Part shown: positions 7,627-16,349 of the stretch, piece after piece
Layout: each line of letters begins with the position of its first letter
Position numbering within the stretch: the first letter of the stretch is position 1
NCBI GenBank assembly: GCA_013003065.1
Contig: JABDLI010000212.1
Location: forward strand, 1 to 58,511
Direction of reading: 5' to 3'
Length of the DNA: 58,511 bases
Origin: Phycisphaerales bacterium
GTDB taxonomy: Bacteria; Planctomycetota; Phycisphaerae; Phycisphaerales; SM1A02
The notes under the pieces: model-generated
Database searches by the model: none
What the model was told of the DNA's origin: nothing
The model's input: only the letters and a program-made list of their open reading frames with translations
Made by a program: the position numbers and the translations under genes

Positions 7627-8499
7627 ATGCCGACGCACCCCGGCCGCCTCCTCCGAGACGCGATGACGCGTGCCACCGTGGTCTGCCCGGGGGCCTTCAA
7701 CGCATTGGTCGCACGGGCGATCGCGCGGGCGGGGTTCGAGGCGTGCTACATCTCCGGCGGAGCGACGGCCAACGTGGCCGGATATCCGGACGTCGGACTG
7801 ATCACGCTGACCGAGATGGCACGCACGATCCGGGAGATCTCCGACGCGAGCGGGCTGCCCGTCGTCGCCGACGCCGACACGGGCTACGGCGAGGTGGAAT
7901 GCGTCAAACGCACGGTCGTGGAGTACGAACGGGCGGGCGCGGCGGCACTCCATCTGGAGGACCAGGTCTTCCCGAAGCGGTGCGGTCATCTCGACGGCAA
8001 GACGCTCCTGCCCACGGCCGACATGGTGGAGAAGATCCGCGCCGCCTCCGAACATCGCCCCGACGACGCGTTCGTGATCATCGCCCGCACCGATGCCCGC
8101 GGGATCGAGGGGCTGAACGCCGCCGTCGAGCGGGCCGCTGCCTACCGCGCGGCCGGCGCCGACATGGTCTTTCCGGAGGGACTCACATCCTCCGAGGAGT
8201 TCGCGGCTTTTGCGAAGGCGTCACCGGGGTTGCTGCTGGCAAACATGACCGAGTTCGGAAAGACGCCCGACATCACCTCCGACGAGTTCGCGTCGCTGGG
8301 TTACGACCTCGTCATCTACCCGCTCAGCATGATGCGGCTCGCGATGGGCCACGTCACGCGGGGGTTGGCGGAGCTGAAGGAGCGGGGCACGGTCGCCGGC
8401 TTGCTGCCCGCGATGCAGACGCGGAAAGAGCTGTACGAGCTGCTGGAGTATGTGCCGGGTGAGGAGTGGCCGTTTCCGGGGGGTGGCGCGGGCGGGTAG
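7627..8499 (+). CDS. prpB: 2-methylisocitrate lyase
   Basis: This 290-residue member of the isocitrate lyase/PEP mutase superfamily most resembles PrpB, which splits 2-methylisocitrate into pyruvate and succinate in the methylcitrate route for propionyl-CoA. It shows YISGGA (41-46) after the first strand, the Mg-binding ADADTGYG (81-88) and the catalytic loop KRCGH (117-121, C119). Length fits PrpB rather than the longer isocitrate lyases. Start ATG 7627 has GGAG 10 nt upstream. No citrate synthase or methylcitrate dehydratase lies in the window, so a related carboxyvinyl-phosphonate-type lyase cannot be fully excluded. Confidence 0.88.
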   Translation: MPTHPGRLLRDAMTRATVVCPGAFNALVARAIARAGFEACYISGGATANVAGYPDVGLITLTEMARTIREISDASGLPVVADADTGYGEVECVKRTVVEYERAGAAALHLEDQVFPKRCGHLDGKTLLPTADMVEKIRAASEHRPDDAFVIIARTDARGIEGLNAAVERAAAYRAAGADMVFPEGLTSSEEFAAFAKASPGLLLANMTEFGKTPDITSDEFASLGYDLVIYPLSMMRLAMGHVTRGLAELKERGTVAGLLPAMQTRKELYELLEYVPGEEWPFPGGGAGG

Positions 8500-8507
8500 C
8501 GCAGAAT

Positions 8508-8619
8508 GGTGCCACGGACAGCGAAGCGTCCGTGCCGTCAGCGTCCATTCCGATGGGGTGTCTGACTCCCCTGCACGACGAGCGACCCCCGGCACGGACG
8601 CTTCGCTGTCCGTGGCACC
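8508..8619. repeat. perfect 29-bp inverted repeat (GGTGCCAC family)
   Basis: Two perfectly complementary 29-nt arms (8508-8536 and 8591-8619; left arm begins GGTGCCACGGACAGCG) flank a 54-nt spacer. The spacer contains GTCAGCGTCCATT and GACTCCCC, which are shared with the copy at 36512. The element fills the gap between two convergent genes, so it could also act as a bidirectional terminator. Confidence 0.85.
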
Positions 8620-8643
8620 ATCGGGGGGTTCCCTTCGACCGCT

Positions 8644-10305
8644 TCAGGAGCTCGACGCGCGTTTCCCACGTCGCCGGGTTGTCTCGCCCGATGGTCGTTG
8701 CGCGGCGCCTTGTGGACGCTGCCCGGTGGGGGTCGCGTTTGCGGCCGAACCCTGCGGTCGCCCGCTCCGCTGGGCAACGGCGTCGCTGCCGGGGGTTTCG
8801 CGTTCCAGACGCTGCGTGATCTGCTCGCGAGCGGGCTCGCGGAGAAGCACCACGTCGCCTTCCGCCAGACCCTCGTGGATCTCGACGAGGAACTCGGACG
8901 CGCGTCCCGTCGAGACCGCGCGTTGGGCAAAGCCCGAGCCGTCGGGGGTGTAGACGTAGCTCTCGCGACCGGCGTGATGCACCGCGGCGACCGGCACCGC
9001 CAGCACGTCATCCACGCGATCGACGTAGATGTTCGCCCGACACCGCATCGACGGCTTGAGCCCCATCGAGTTGCCGTCGTCGAGCTTGATCCGCACGGTG
9101 TAATCGCGACGCAACGGGTCCCGCCAACCGCCCGACTCCGCCAGCACGCCGACCCCGATCACGGTGCCGGCGAGCGACTCGTCGGGCACCGCGTCGGAAT
9201 GGACGAGGGCGGATTGTCCCGCCTTGATACGGCCGCTCAACGCTTCGTTCACCTTGACCTCCGCCACCATCTGCGAGGTGTCGGGGAGGATCATGACCGT
9301 GCGATTGCGAGCGAGCTCCGTCCCGACCTGCGGGGGGCTCTGCTCGTTTCGGCCGTGCCGACCGGTCGAGAGGCTCGACGCGTAGACGACGAGACCGTCC
9401 TGTGGCGCGATGATGCGACACCGCTCGAGCTGCGCACGAGCCTTCGCCAGCCGTTCGCGTTCGCGATTGAGCGCGACCTCGCGATTCTCGACGGCAGTCT
9501 CGAGGGTCGTGATCTCGTTGGCGCTCCGCTGCGCGGTCTCCGTGCGTTTGTCCTGCATCTTCTTGAGGTCAGCGCGCAGCTTCTCGATGTCCTGCTCGCG
9601 TTGGAATTCTTCGTAGACCCGCAGTGCGAGCTCGGCCTGCTCGTACCGGCTCTTCGCCCGAATCATCTCGATCTCGTCGCGATCGAACTCGTCCTGGCTG
9701 ATGAACTCCTGCGCGAGCAGATCGGCCGACGCCGCGAACCGCGCGATGAGCCGGTCGTAGTCCTTCTTGGTCGTCTCGACCTCGAGCGCGAGCTGCTGAC
9801 GTTGCGAGACGTCATGCCCCTCTTCCCAGGCCCGAATGGCCAACAACGCCAATCGGACATCGACGTCCGCGAGCGACAGATCGGATGCCGCGGTGTCACG
9901 GCGGATCTGGAGATCGCTCTGCGCCGTCTGCAACCCCGTCTCGGCGTTCTTGACCGCCACTTCGACATCCTTGATCCGGTTGCGGATCTCCTCGTCGTCG
10001 AGCTGAATGAGCAGATCACCGCGGTTGACCCACACGCCTTCGTCCACGATCTCGGTAATCGTCGCGCGGATCTCGAGCTGGCTGGCGATCTCGGTTTGCG
10101 TGAGCGCCGCGAGCTCGCCGCTGGCCAGCACCGTGATATCGAAGCTGGTGCGTTCGACCTGATGGCGATCGGGGGCCACCGCGACTCCGTCACCGCCCCC
10201 TCGCTTCAACCACCACCCGGCCGCCACGACGACGAGCAGGACGAGGACGACGAGAACGGCAAGCGTGCTGGCGGCGGCCCGGCGGGCCGGCGAGTGACGA
10301 TTCAT
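8644..10305 (-). CDS. HlyD/MacA-type periplasmic adaptor of an efflux system
   Basis: This 553-residue membrane fusion protein has an N-terminal membrane anchor (about 12-33), followed by a first half-barrel/lipoyl segment (ASGELAALTQTEIASQ, then GVWVNRGDLLIQLDD). A long, charged coiled-coil hairpin spans about 95-300. The return lipoyl segment (IIAPQDGLVVYAS) and beta-barrel follow, and the tail is disordered and Q/R/S-rich. Start ATG 10305 has GAGGAG 6 nt upstream. It follows the TolC-type gene by 133 nt on the same strand. No ABC or RND permease is encoded beside it, so the transported substrate is unknown. Confidence 0.88.
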   Translation of the reverse strand: MNRHSPARRAAASTLAVLVVLVLLVVVAAGWWLKRGGGDGVAVAPDRHQVERTSFDITVLASGELAALTQTEIASQLEIRATITEIVDEGVWVNRGDLLIQLDDEEIRNRIKDVEVAVKNAETGLQTAQSDLQIRRDTAASDLSLADVDVRLALLAIRAWEEGHDVSQRQQLALEVETTKKDYDRLIARFAASADLLAQEFISQDEFDRDEIEMIRAKSRYEQAELALRVYEEFQREQDIEKLRADLKKMQDKRTETAQRSANEITTLETAVENREVALNRERERLAKARAQLERCRIIAPQDGLVVYASSLSTGRHGRNEQSPPQVGTELARNRTVMILPDTSQMVAEVKVNEALSGRIKAGQSALVHSDAVPDESLAGTVIGVGVLAESGGWRDPLRRDYTVRIKLDDGNSMGLKPSMRCRANIYVDRVDDVLAVPVAAVHHAGRESYVYTPDGSGFAQRAVSTGRASEFLVEIHEGLAEGDVVLLREPAREQITQRLERETPGSDAVAQRSGRPQGSAANATPTGQRPQGAAQRPSGETTRRRGKRASSS

Positions 10306-10438
10306 CGATGCTCCTCTCGATCCCGGCCCGGGGTGCGGGCCCAACCACCGGGGATCAGTTCCTTCAGGCTACGCTTCGAAACAGCCGATTGCGACCGCCA
10401 GAGGGTCAGACGCCTTCGTTCGCCGCGGTTTCCCGGAT

Positions 10439-12232
10439 TCAGCCGCCGGCAGGGCGGCCTCCGGCCGGTTCCGCTGGTTCAGGTACGGCGGCCGCGGGCG
10501 GCTCCATCCCCGCGAGCGGCTCGATCCGCCCGCTCCCGTCCACCCGCAGCTGGCCGGTTTCGAGCAGGTACAGAAGCACCGCAACCTGCAGGTCGCGTCG
10601 TGCGCTGTCTCGGGCGTTGCGGGCGCGGACGGTCTGGCTGATCGCGTCGGTCTTCTGCCGCACGTCCGCCTTGACCGGATCCGCCTCGATGCTGGCGACC
10701 CGCTGCTGGGCGATCTCGACGTTGGCCTCCTGGATCTGCAGGCTGAACCGGGCGGAGTCGATTCCCCGCACCGCGCTCCGGACGTCGATCGCGACATCAT
10801 CGCGGCTCTGCGCGTAGCCGCGTTCCGCCCGTGCGAGGCTGATCTGCGACTGCCGCACCCCCAACCGCTCGATCTCACGGTCCAGCGGCAGCCCGTAGGT
10901 CACGCCCGCCTGAAACCGCGTCGCCTCCGTGTCGAACCGGAGCCCCGCCCGGTCGCGTTCGTCGTCGGTCGGGAGCGTGATCGACGCCAGGAGATCGAGG
11001 TCCGCCTCGGTGTTGTTCCGCGCCACCTCCACGAGTCGTCGCGCGTCGAGCACCTCGTCGCGGCTCGTCTGCAGGTCAAGGCGGTACTGCAAGCCCATCG
11101 TGACCGATTCGACCAGGTCGACCGTCGGCACCGGCAGATCGAGCGCGTCGACGGCGATCAAGAGCGGCTCGTCGACGGGGAAGCCGATGCGCGACTTGAA
11201 GCGATCGAGCGCGAGCCGGTACGACTCGAGGGCCGAGTTGAGGCTGTCGATCGCCTCGAGCGTCTCGTTCTGCGCTTCCGCCATGTCGAACGGGGTGCTG
11301 CGACCGGCGTCGTACAACGCCTGCTGCTGCTGTTCGAGTTTGCGGAAGCTGTCGACGCCGACCTCCGCGTTGACGGAGCGTCGATGCAGCTCCACGAGCG
11401 TCAAGTAGTCGCGGGCGATGTCGAAGAGAAACTCGCGGCGAAACCGCTCGTAGCTTCGCGCCGCGTAGATCAGGTCCCGCTCGGCCTGCACGCGGCTCTC
11501 GTGCGCGACGCGTCCGGCGCCCCGCAGCAGCGGCACGTCGGCGGCGAGAATGATGCTGGCGCTCTGGACGTTCTCACCGGCGACCCGCTGGTGCAGATCC
11601 TCCACGGCCGAGGCGAGGGCCGTGGCGGAGACCGTGCCCCCGTACGGCAGCCGCTGCGAGACGGTGAACTCGTTCACCAGGGCAAGCGACGTGTCATACA
11701 ACGCGTCGTCGCCGACGGCGTCGATCGTGGCGCTGACGTCGTCGAAGAAGCGAGGTCCCCACTGGTGACGCTCGATCAGGAGCCGCAACGCCGAGAGGAC
11801 GTATTCCTCCGAGGCAAACCGGTGCTCGCGGCTGCGCGTCACCGCGTACGCGAGCGCGCCGGCGAGGTCGAGCTGTTGCGCGTCCTCCGGCAGCTCGCTG
11901 TAGCCGGCGAGCCGTTCGATCACCGCGTTCGCATCTTCCCGGTCGATCGGGTCGAACGACAATGCGGACGCGTCGGGGTTGAGCGTGGGAGGACGGCGCG
12001 CCCACGCGTCGAGGGCGGGCGTCTCGATGGCGTGATCGACGGGCCGGTCCGGCCCGTGCTCGGCGTTGATGACGCCGGTGCCTTCACGCAGCAACGCCTC
12101 GACGGACCGGTCGATGCGGTCGAGGCCGTTGGCGCAACCCGCGGCGAACACGAACGCCGCGAGCGTCGCGAGACGCCACCCGCCCACCACCGCGCGGGAG
12201 CGGACTTCAAGTGCAGCGGCGATGGTCGACAA
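10439..12232 (-). CDS. TolC-family outer-membrane efflux lipoprotein
   Basis: This outer-membrane factor of 597 residues probably forms the exit duct for the adaptor encoded downstream. The start is a TTG at 12232 with GGAGG 5-6 nt upstream. It gives a lipoprotein signal with lipobox FAAGC and the lipidated C33. The body shows the duplicated long amphipathic helices of the OEP family, for example VNEFTVSQRLPYGGTVSATAL and FRREFLFDIARDYLTLVE. The N-terminal 100 residues after the signal are an extra acidic region. The C-terminal tail is Pro/Ala-rich. Confidence 0.85.
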   Translation of the reverse strand: MSTIAAALEVRSRAVVGGWRLATLAAFVFAAGCANGLDRIDRSVEALLREGTGVINAEHGPDRPVDHAIETPALDAWARRPPTLNPDASALSFDPIDREDANAVIERLAGYSELPEDAQQLDLAGALAYAVTRSREHRFASEEYVLSALRLLIERHQWGPRFFDDVSATIDAVGDDALYDTSLALVNEFTVSQRLPYGGTVSATALASAVEDLHQRVAGENVQSASIILAADVPLLRGAGRVAHESRVQAERDLIYAARSYERFRREFLFDIARDYLTLVELHRRSVNAEVGVDSFRKLEQQQQALYDAGRSTPFDMAEAQNETLEAIDSLNSALESYRLALDRFKSRIGFPVDEPLLIAVDALDLPVPTVDLVESVTMGLQYRLDLQTSRDEVLDARRLVEVARNNTEADLDLLASITLPTDDERDRAGLRFDTEATRFQAGVTYGLPLDREIERLGVRQSQISLARAERGYAQSRDDVAIDVRSAVRGIDSARFSLQIQEANVEIAQQRVASIEADPVKADVRQKTDAISQTVRARNARDSARRDLQVAVLLYLLETGQLRVDGSGRIEPLAGMEPPAAAVPEPAEPAGGRPAGG

Positions 12233-12359
12233 GGGGCCCTCCGGATGCAGGGGGGTCTGAATCGTGGTATATGCGGTGCCGGTGCATCGTAGCGTCCGCG
12301 GTCGGCGAATGGCTCCGGGGCGTCTTTGCGCGGTTCTGCGGATGGAGATCGGTCCACGC

Positions 12360-15125
12360 ATGGCGACGGTGAGCTACAACGGGCAGTGCTTCAACCTGGA
12401 TGGCCGCCGGCTCTGGCTCCTGGCGGCCGGGCTTCACTACACCCGCATCCCGCGGGAGGCGTGGACGGATCGCATTGCCGCCGCGCGGCAGGCCGGATTC
12501 AACACCGTCGACGTGGGGTGCCCGTGGATGCAGCACGAGCCGCGGCGGGGGCGGTACCAGTTCGACGGGGCGAATGACGTCAAGGCGTTCATCGAGTGCT
12601 GCGGCGCCGCCGGCATGCGGGTCATTCTCCGACCCGGTCCGTTCATCGGCGACGGCTTCGACGGCGGCGGGATACCGCCGTGGCTCGGGGAGGACGAATC
12701 GGTGCGTCTCCGCGAGGCCAACGAGGTCTTTCTCGAGCGGGTGAGCAAGTACTTCCGGAAGCTCCTCGCGGAGGTCGCCGATCTCCAGGCGACTCGGGGC
12801 GGTCCGATCGTGATCGTCCAGGTCGAGCACGGGTGGACGTGTGCGAACGACGCCCAGGCGGAGCGTTATCTCCGTGAGATCGCCCGGGTGATGCGGGAAG
12901 GCGGCATCAACGTGCCGCTGACGAACGCCAACAACCTGTGGCTCGAGTCGGCCGACACCATCGACACCTGGCGCGGCGACGACGACCTGCTCGTCAACCT
13001 CCGTCAGCTCCGCGCGGTGCAGCCGGATGCGCCCCGCCTCGTCCGCGCCTTCGAGCAGATCGGTGTCGCGACGTGGGGCACCCGGGCGCCGGAGGGGCTG
13101 GAAGCGGCGACGATGCTCCGGCGGACCGCGGAGATCCTCGCCGCCGGTGCGCAGCCGATCATCGCGCCGTTCCACGGCGGCACGAACTTCGGATTCCTCG
13201 CCGGTCGCCCCCTCGGGGCGTCGACCGGATGCACCACGACCGCCGCCGCCGGAGCGCCGCTCGGCGAAGCGGGAAGCCGCGGCGCCCGGTATCACCAGTT
13301 GCGGCGGCTGGTGACCTGCGCGGACCAGTTCGCCCACGTCTTCTTCGATCTCGATCCCGACTATCACCCGGTCGCCATCGACCCGGGGGACGCTCCGGCG
13401 AAGGGCGGGGGCCGCAAGTCCCGCCGGGGATCGGGCATCGCGCTCGTCCCGCTGCGAGGCCCCGGCGGCCGCATCATCTTTGCGTTCGGGGACGGCGCGA
13501 CCAAACGCACGACCCTCCTGCTCGACAACGGCGTGCGTCTTCCGATCGACCTCGGTGATCAGCCGGTCGGCTGGTATGTCGTCGACGTCGATCTGCACGG
13601 TCAGGGCACGCTCGACTACGCCAACTTGTGCCCGTTCGCGCTGGTGGATCGCGCGATCGTCGTGCTGTTCGGCCCCGAACGGGCGGACGGAATCATCTCT
13701 GTCAACGGGACGCCCCGCGGGCTCACGGTGCCGGGCGGCGCCAAGCCGCTGGTCATCGAGCACCGGGGTATTCTCTTCGTCATCTGCAACCAGACGCAGA
13801 TCGAAACGACCTACCACGATGAATCGGCGGTGTACGTCGGGATCGACGGTTTCGACGCGGAGGGCGTACCGCGTCCCGCCGGCGCCGGCAAGGCGTGGCG
13901 GGTCACCCGCGCCGACGGCCTCGAATCGCTGAGCCCGGGTGGAGTCCCGGCGCCGTCGGGCGGGCGATCGGTCGCCCTCGGGGCCTGGGAAGGCGCGAGC
14001 GCGGCGACGTACGCCGACGGCAGCTCGCCCCGATTCGCCAGCCTCCCCGGCCCCCAGAGTCTGGTCGCCTGCGGCGCCCTGTCCGGGTACGGCTGGTACC
14101 GCGTCCAGCTCAAGAGCACAAGTCCCCGCGCCCGCCTGGTGCACTTCGCCGGAGCCGCCGACCGCCGACACCTCTACCTCGACGGCAAGGCGGCGGGCGT
14201 GGTCGGACCCGGTCCCGGGGCCACGCCAAACCCGGTGAACCTGAAGCTCGCCAAGGGCACGCACACGCTGTCCGTGCTCGTCGACAACATCGGGCGTTTG
14301 GCCGACGGCGATGCGGGCACCGTGCGTTCGGGGCTCTGGGACGACGTCGTCGAGCTGAAGCGGCTCACCGGGGTGCGGCCAAAGACCGTGACCGCCGAGC
14401 CGATCGATCCTTTTGCGCTCAAGGGGTTCGTGTTCGGCGCCGCCGCCGGCCGCCCGAGCGACGCCACGCAGGTGGCGTGGTCGTTCACCCACGCCCGCAA
14501 GACGCGGTTGCTGATCGACGTGCAGGATCTCGTCGTGCCGGGAACGTTCGTGCTCAACGACGTGCCGATCGCGTCGTTCGCGGGTGAAAGCGGGGCCACC
14601 ACGATCGGCATCCCGATCGACGGGCCGCGGGCCGAGCCGCTGAAACGCGGCAAGAACACGCTGCGGTTCGCGCCGACGGCAACGGATGCGGCGGGCGTCA
14701 AGGCCGCGGCCGCGGCCGTGACCATCTACGAGTGCGTCGAGGTGCTCTCGCAAAAGGGCGGGTGGGCGTTCGCCAAGTGGGAACCACCGACGGCCGCGAG
14801 CTTCGCCCCGGTGGCGGCAAACGCGAGTCTCAAGGGCGCCCCCGCCTGGTGGCGCACCTCGTGCAAGCCGCTCGCCGCCGACCGAATCTGGTGGTTCGAC
14901 ACCGCCGGGCTCAGCAAAGGCCAGATCTTCGTCAACGGGCACAACGTCGGGCGGTACTTCACGACGACGGCCACCGGCCGTGCCGCCGGACCCCAGACCC
15001 GCCTGTTCCTGCCGGCCGACTGGCTGCGCGCAGACAAGCCCAACGAGCTGGTCGTCTTCGACGAGCACGGCTTCTCGCCGCACAAGACGAAGGTCGTGGC
15101 CCGCCCCGGCGGAGAGCTCGACTAG
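12360..15125 (+). CDS. GH35 (beta-galactosidase)-like protein with altered catalytic site
   Basis: This 921-residue protein has a glycoside hydrolase family 35 barrel at its N terminus: LLAAGLHYTRIPREAW (20-35), FNTVDVGCPWMQHEP (47-61), VILRPGPFI (88-96) and FHGGTNFGF (271-279). The family acid/base sits in QVENEYG; here the equivalent stretch reads QVEHGW (154-159), so the catalytic Glu appears replaced by G158. The nucleophile may be E232 (AFEQIG). C-terminal beta-sandwich domains include a jelly-roll with GYGWYRVQLK and a GQIFVNGHNVGRYF segment. There is no signal peptide from this start; ATG 12342 is an alternative. It may bind rather than cleave galactosides. It diverges from the TolC-type gene. 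Confidence 0.8.
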   Translation: MATVSYNGQCFNLDGRRLWLLAAGLHYTRIPREAWTDRIAAARQAGFNTVDVGCPWMQHEPRRGRYQFDGANDVKAFIECCGAAGMRVILRPGPFIGDGFDGGGIPPWLGEDESVRLREANEVFLERVSKYFRKLLAEVADLQATRGGPIVIVQVEHGWTCANDAQAERYLREIARVMREGGINVPLTNANNLWLESADTIDTWRGDDDLLVNLRQLRAVQPDAPRLVRAFEQIGVATWGTRAPEGLEAATMLRRTAEILAAGAQPIIAPFHGGTNFGFLAGRPLGASTGCTTTAAAGAPLGEAGSRGARYHQLRRLVTCADQFAHVFFDLDPDYHPVAIDPGDAPAKGGGRKSRRGSGIALVPLRGPGGRIIFAFGDGATKRTTLLLDNGVRLPIDLGDQPVGWYVVDVDLHGQGTLDYANLCPFALVDRAIVVLFGPERADGIISVNGTPRGLTVPGGAKPLVIEHRGILFVICNQTQIETTYHDESAVYVGIDGFDAEGVPRPAGAGKAWRVTRADGLESLSPGGVPAPSGGRSVALGAWEGASAATYADGSSPRFASLPGPQSLVACGALSGYGWYRVQLKSTSPRARLVHFAGAADRRHLYLDGKAAGVVGPGPGATPNPVNLKLAKGTHTLSVLVDNIGRLADGDAGTVRSGLWDDVVELKRLTGVRPKTVTAEPIDPFALKGFVFGAAAGRPSDATQVAWSFTHARKTRLLIDVQDLVVPGTFVLNDVPIASFAGESGATTIGIPIDGPRAEPLKRGKNTLRFAPTATDAAGVKAAAAAVTIYECVEVLSQKGGWAFAKWEPPTAASFAPVAANASLKGAPAWWRTSCKPLAADRIWWFDTAGLSKGQIFVNGHNVGRYFTTTATGRAAGPQTRLFLPADWLRADKPNELVVFDEHGFSPHKTKVVARPGGELD

Positions 15126-15192
15126 GATCAGCGGTTCGCCTGGGTGCGCTGCTGTCCGTCGTGGCGAGGAGGCGAGGCGCCGCGCCGCCGAA

Positions 15193-15564
15193 TCAGCACG
15201 CTGCCAGCGTTTCCTTGATCGTGGCCAGCAGCTCACCGGTATCGAAGGGCTTGTAGACCAACGCCGCGCCACGCTCTTCGGCCATCGATCGCACCTCGGC
15301 GGTGCGGTCACCGGTCAGGTAGACCACCGGGGTGCCGTGGAGCTCGCAGTGCTTGCGCATCCGCTCCTGCACGCTGAATCCGTCTCCGGCCGGCATGTGG
15401 ATGTCGAGCACGACGATGTCGGGGTGGTGCTCCTGCGCGAAGTGCACGGCCTGGTAGCCGTCGACGGCGGCGATGACCTCGTAGCCGGCGGCGGCGAGTC
15501 GGATACCCAGCGCCTGGAGCAGGCTCCGGTCGTCGTCGGCGATGAGCAGCTTGATGCGTTCCAT
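15193..15564 (-). CDS. single-domain response regulator (REC only), last gene of phosphorelay operon
   Basis: This 123-residue receiver domain has no output domain. Acidic pocket DDD (10-12), phospho-acceptor D54 in VLDIHMPAGDG, the switch Thr in YLTGD and the conserved Lys in YKPFD are all present. Start ATG 15564 has AGGAGG 6 nt upstream. It is the most distal gene of the five-gene phosphorelay operon and may accept phosphate from the upstream kinases or Hpt. Confidence 0.92.
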   Translation of the reverse strand: MERIKLLIADDDRSLLQALGIRLAAAGYEVIAAVDGYQAVHFAQEHHPDIVVLDIHMPAGDGFSVQERMRKHCELHGTPVVYLTGDRTAEVRSMAEERGAALVYKPFDTGELLATIKETLAAC

Positions 15565-15580
15565 GGTTGCCTCCTGGGAT

Positions 15581-15955
15581 TCAGGCTTCGGCGAGCGCAA
15601 GCTCGGTTTCGATGAGTTCGAGCAGCACGGCCGTATCGAACGGTTTCCGCAAGCACGAAACGTGGGCGAGGTGGCGGAGCCGCTCGCGATAGTCGGTGGA
15701 GAAGCCGGTGATGACGATGATCGGCACGGCGCTCGACCGGCGGATCTCTTCGACCACCGCGACGCCGTCGCCGCCGGGCATGTTCAGGTCGGTGATCACC
15801 AGATCAACCGGCTCGTCGGCGAAGATCGACAGGCCCTGCGCACCCGACGACGCGGTCGCGCACTCGTAGTCGTTGTGCTCCAGCCGGGCCGCGATCGCGC
15901 GGAGAAGCTCTTCGTCGTTGTCGATGATCAGGATGCGGGGCGTGGGTTCGGGCAT
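15581..15955 (-). CDS. single-domain response regulator (REC only)
   Basis: This 124-residue stand-alone receiver has acidic residues D12/D14, phospho-acceptor D56 in VITDLNMPGGDG, the switch Thr in VITGFS and Lys in LRKPFD. AAAGGAG lies 6 nt upstream of the ATG. It is separated by only 16 nt from each neighbouring receiver gene, so it is cotranscribed. Confidence 0.92.
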   Translation of the reverse strand: MPEPTPRILIIDNDEELLRAIAARLEHNDYECATASSGAQGLSIFADEPVDLVITDLNMPGGDGVAVVEEIRRSSAVPIIVITGFSTDYRERLRHLAHVSCLRKPFDTAVLLELIETELALAEA

Positions 15956-15971
15956 GGCAGCTCCTTTCGAT

Positions 15972-16349
15972 TCACGCGGTCGTCGAGGTCAGCAGGCGTG
16001 CGATGGTCTTGAGGACCATCGCTGCGTCATAGGGCTTCGCGAGGAACGCGGCGGCCCCCGCCGCCAGCGCCTTCTGGCGGGTGGAATCACGTACGTTGGC
16101 CGAGAGAAAGACGACGGGAATGTCCGCAAGCGCCGGGTCTTCCTTGAGCGCGCGGTTGACGTCGAACCCGTCGAGACCGGGCATGCGGATGTCGAGGAGG
16201 ATGAGCGCCGGCGGCTGCGTCCGGGCCACGTCGAGCCCGGCGGCCCCGTCGGCCGCGTGCGTGACGTCGTAGCCGGCCGCCTCGAGCCGGATCGACAGGG
16301 CGCGTGCGATGGAGGCGTCGTCGTCGACGACGAGAATGCGGTCACACAT
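15972..16349 (-). CDS. single-domain response regulator (REC only)
   Basis: This 125-residue stand-alone receiver has DDD (9-11), phospho-acceptor D53 in LLDIRMPGLDG, Ser in FLSANV at the switch position and Lys in LAKPYD. Its start overlaps the end of the upstream REC-kinase gene by 8 nt, indicating translational coupling. Confidence 0.92.
   Translation of the reverse strand: MCDRILVVDDDASIARALSIRLEAAGYDVTHAADGAAGLDVARTQPPALILLDIRMPGLDGFDVNRALKEDPALADIPVVFLSANVRDSTRQKALAAGAAAFLAKPYDAAMVLKTIARLLTSTTA

Noticed and set aside
808-8619. CRISPR array
   Set aside because: The repeats here are inverted or irregular, with no evenly spaced direct repeats and unique spacers, and no cas genes are present in the window.
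12207-15311. A 1034-codon open frame antisense to the GH35-like gene
   Set aside because: It runs opposite a gene with clear family motifs, has no recognisable domain and is R/G/P/V-rich as expected from third-position GC bias. The same holds for the 1091-codon frame opposite the kinase gene (52757-56032) and other long antisense frames.
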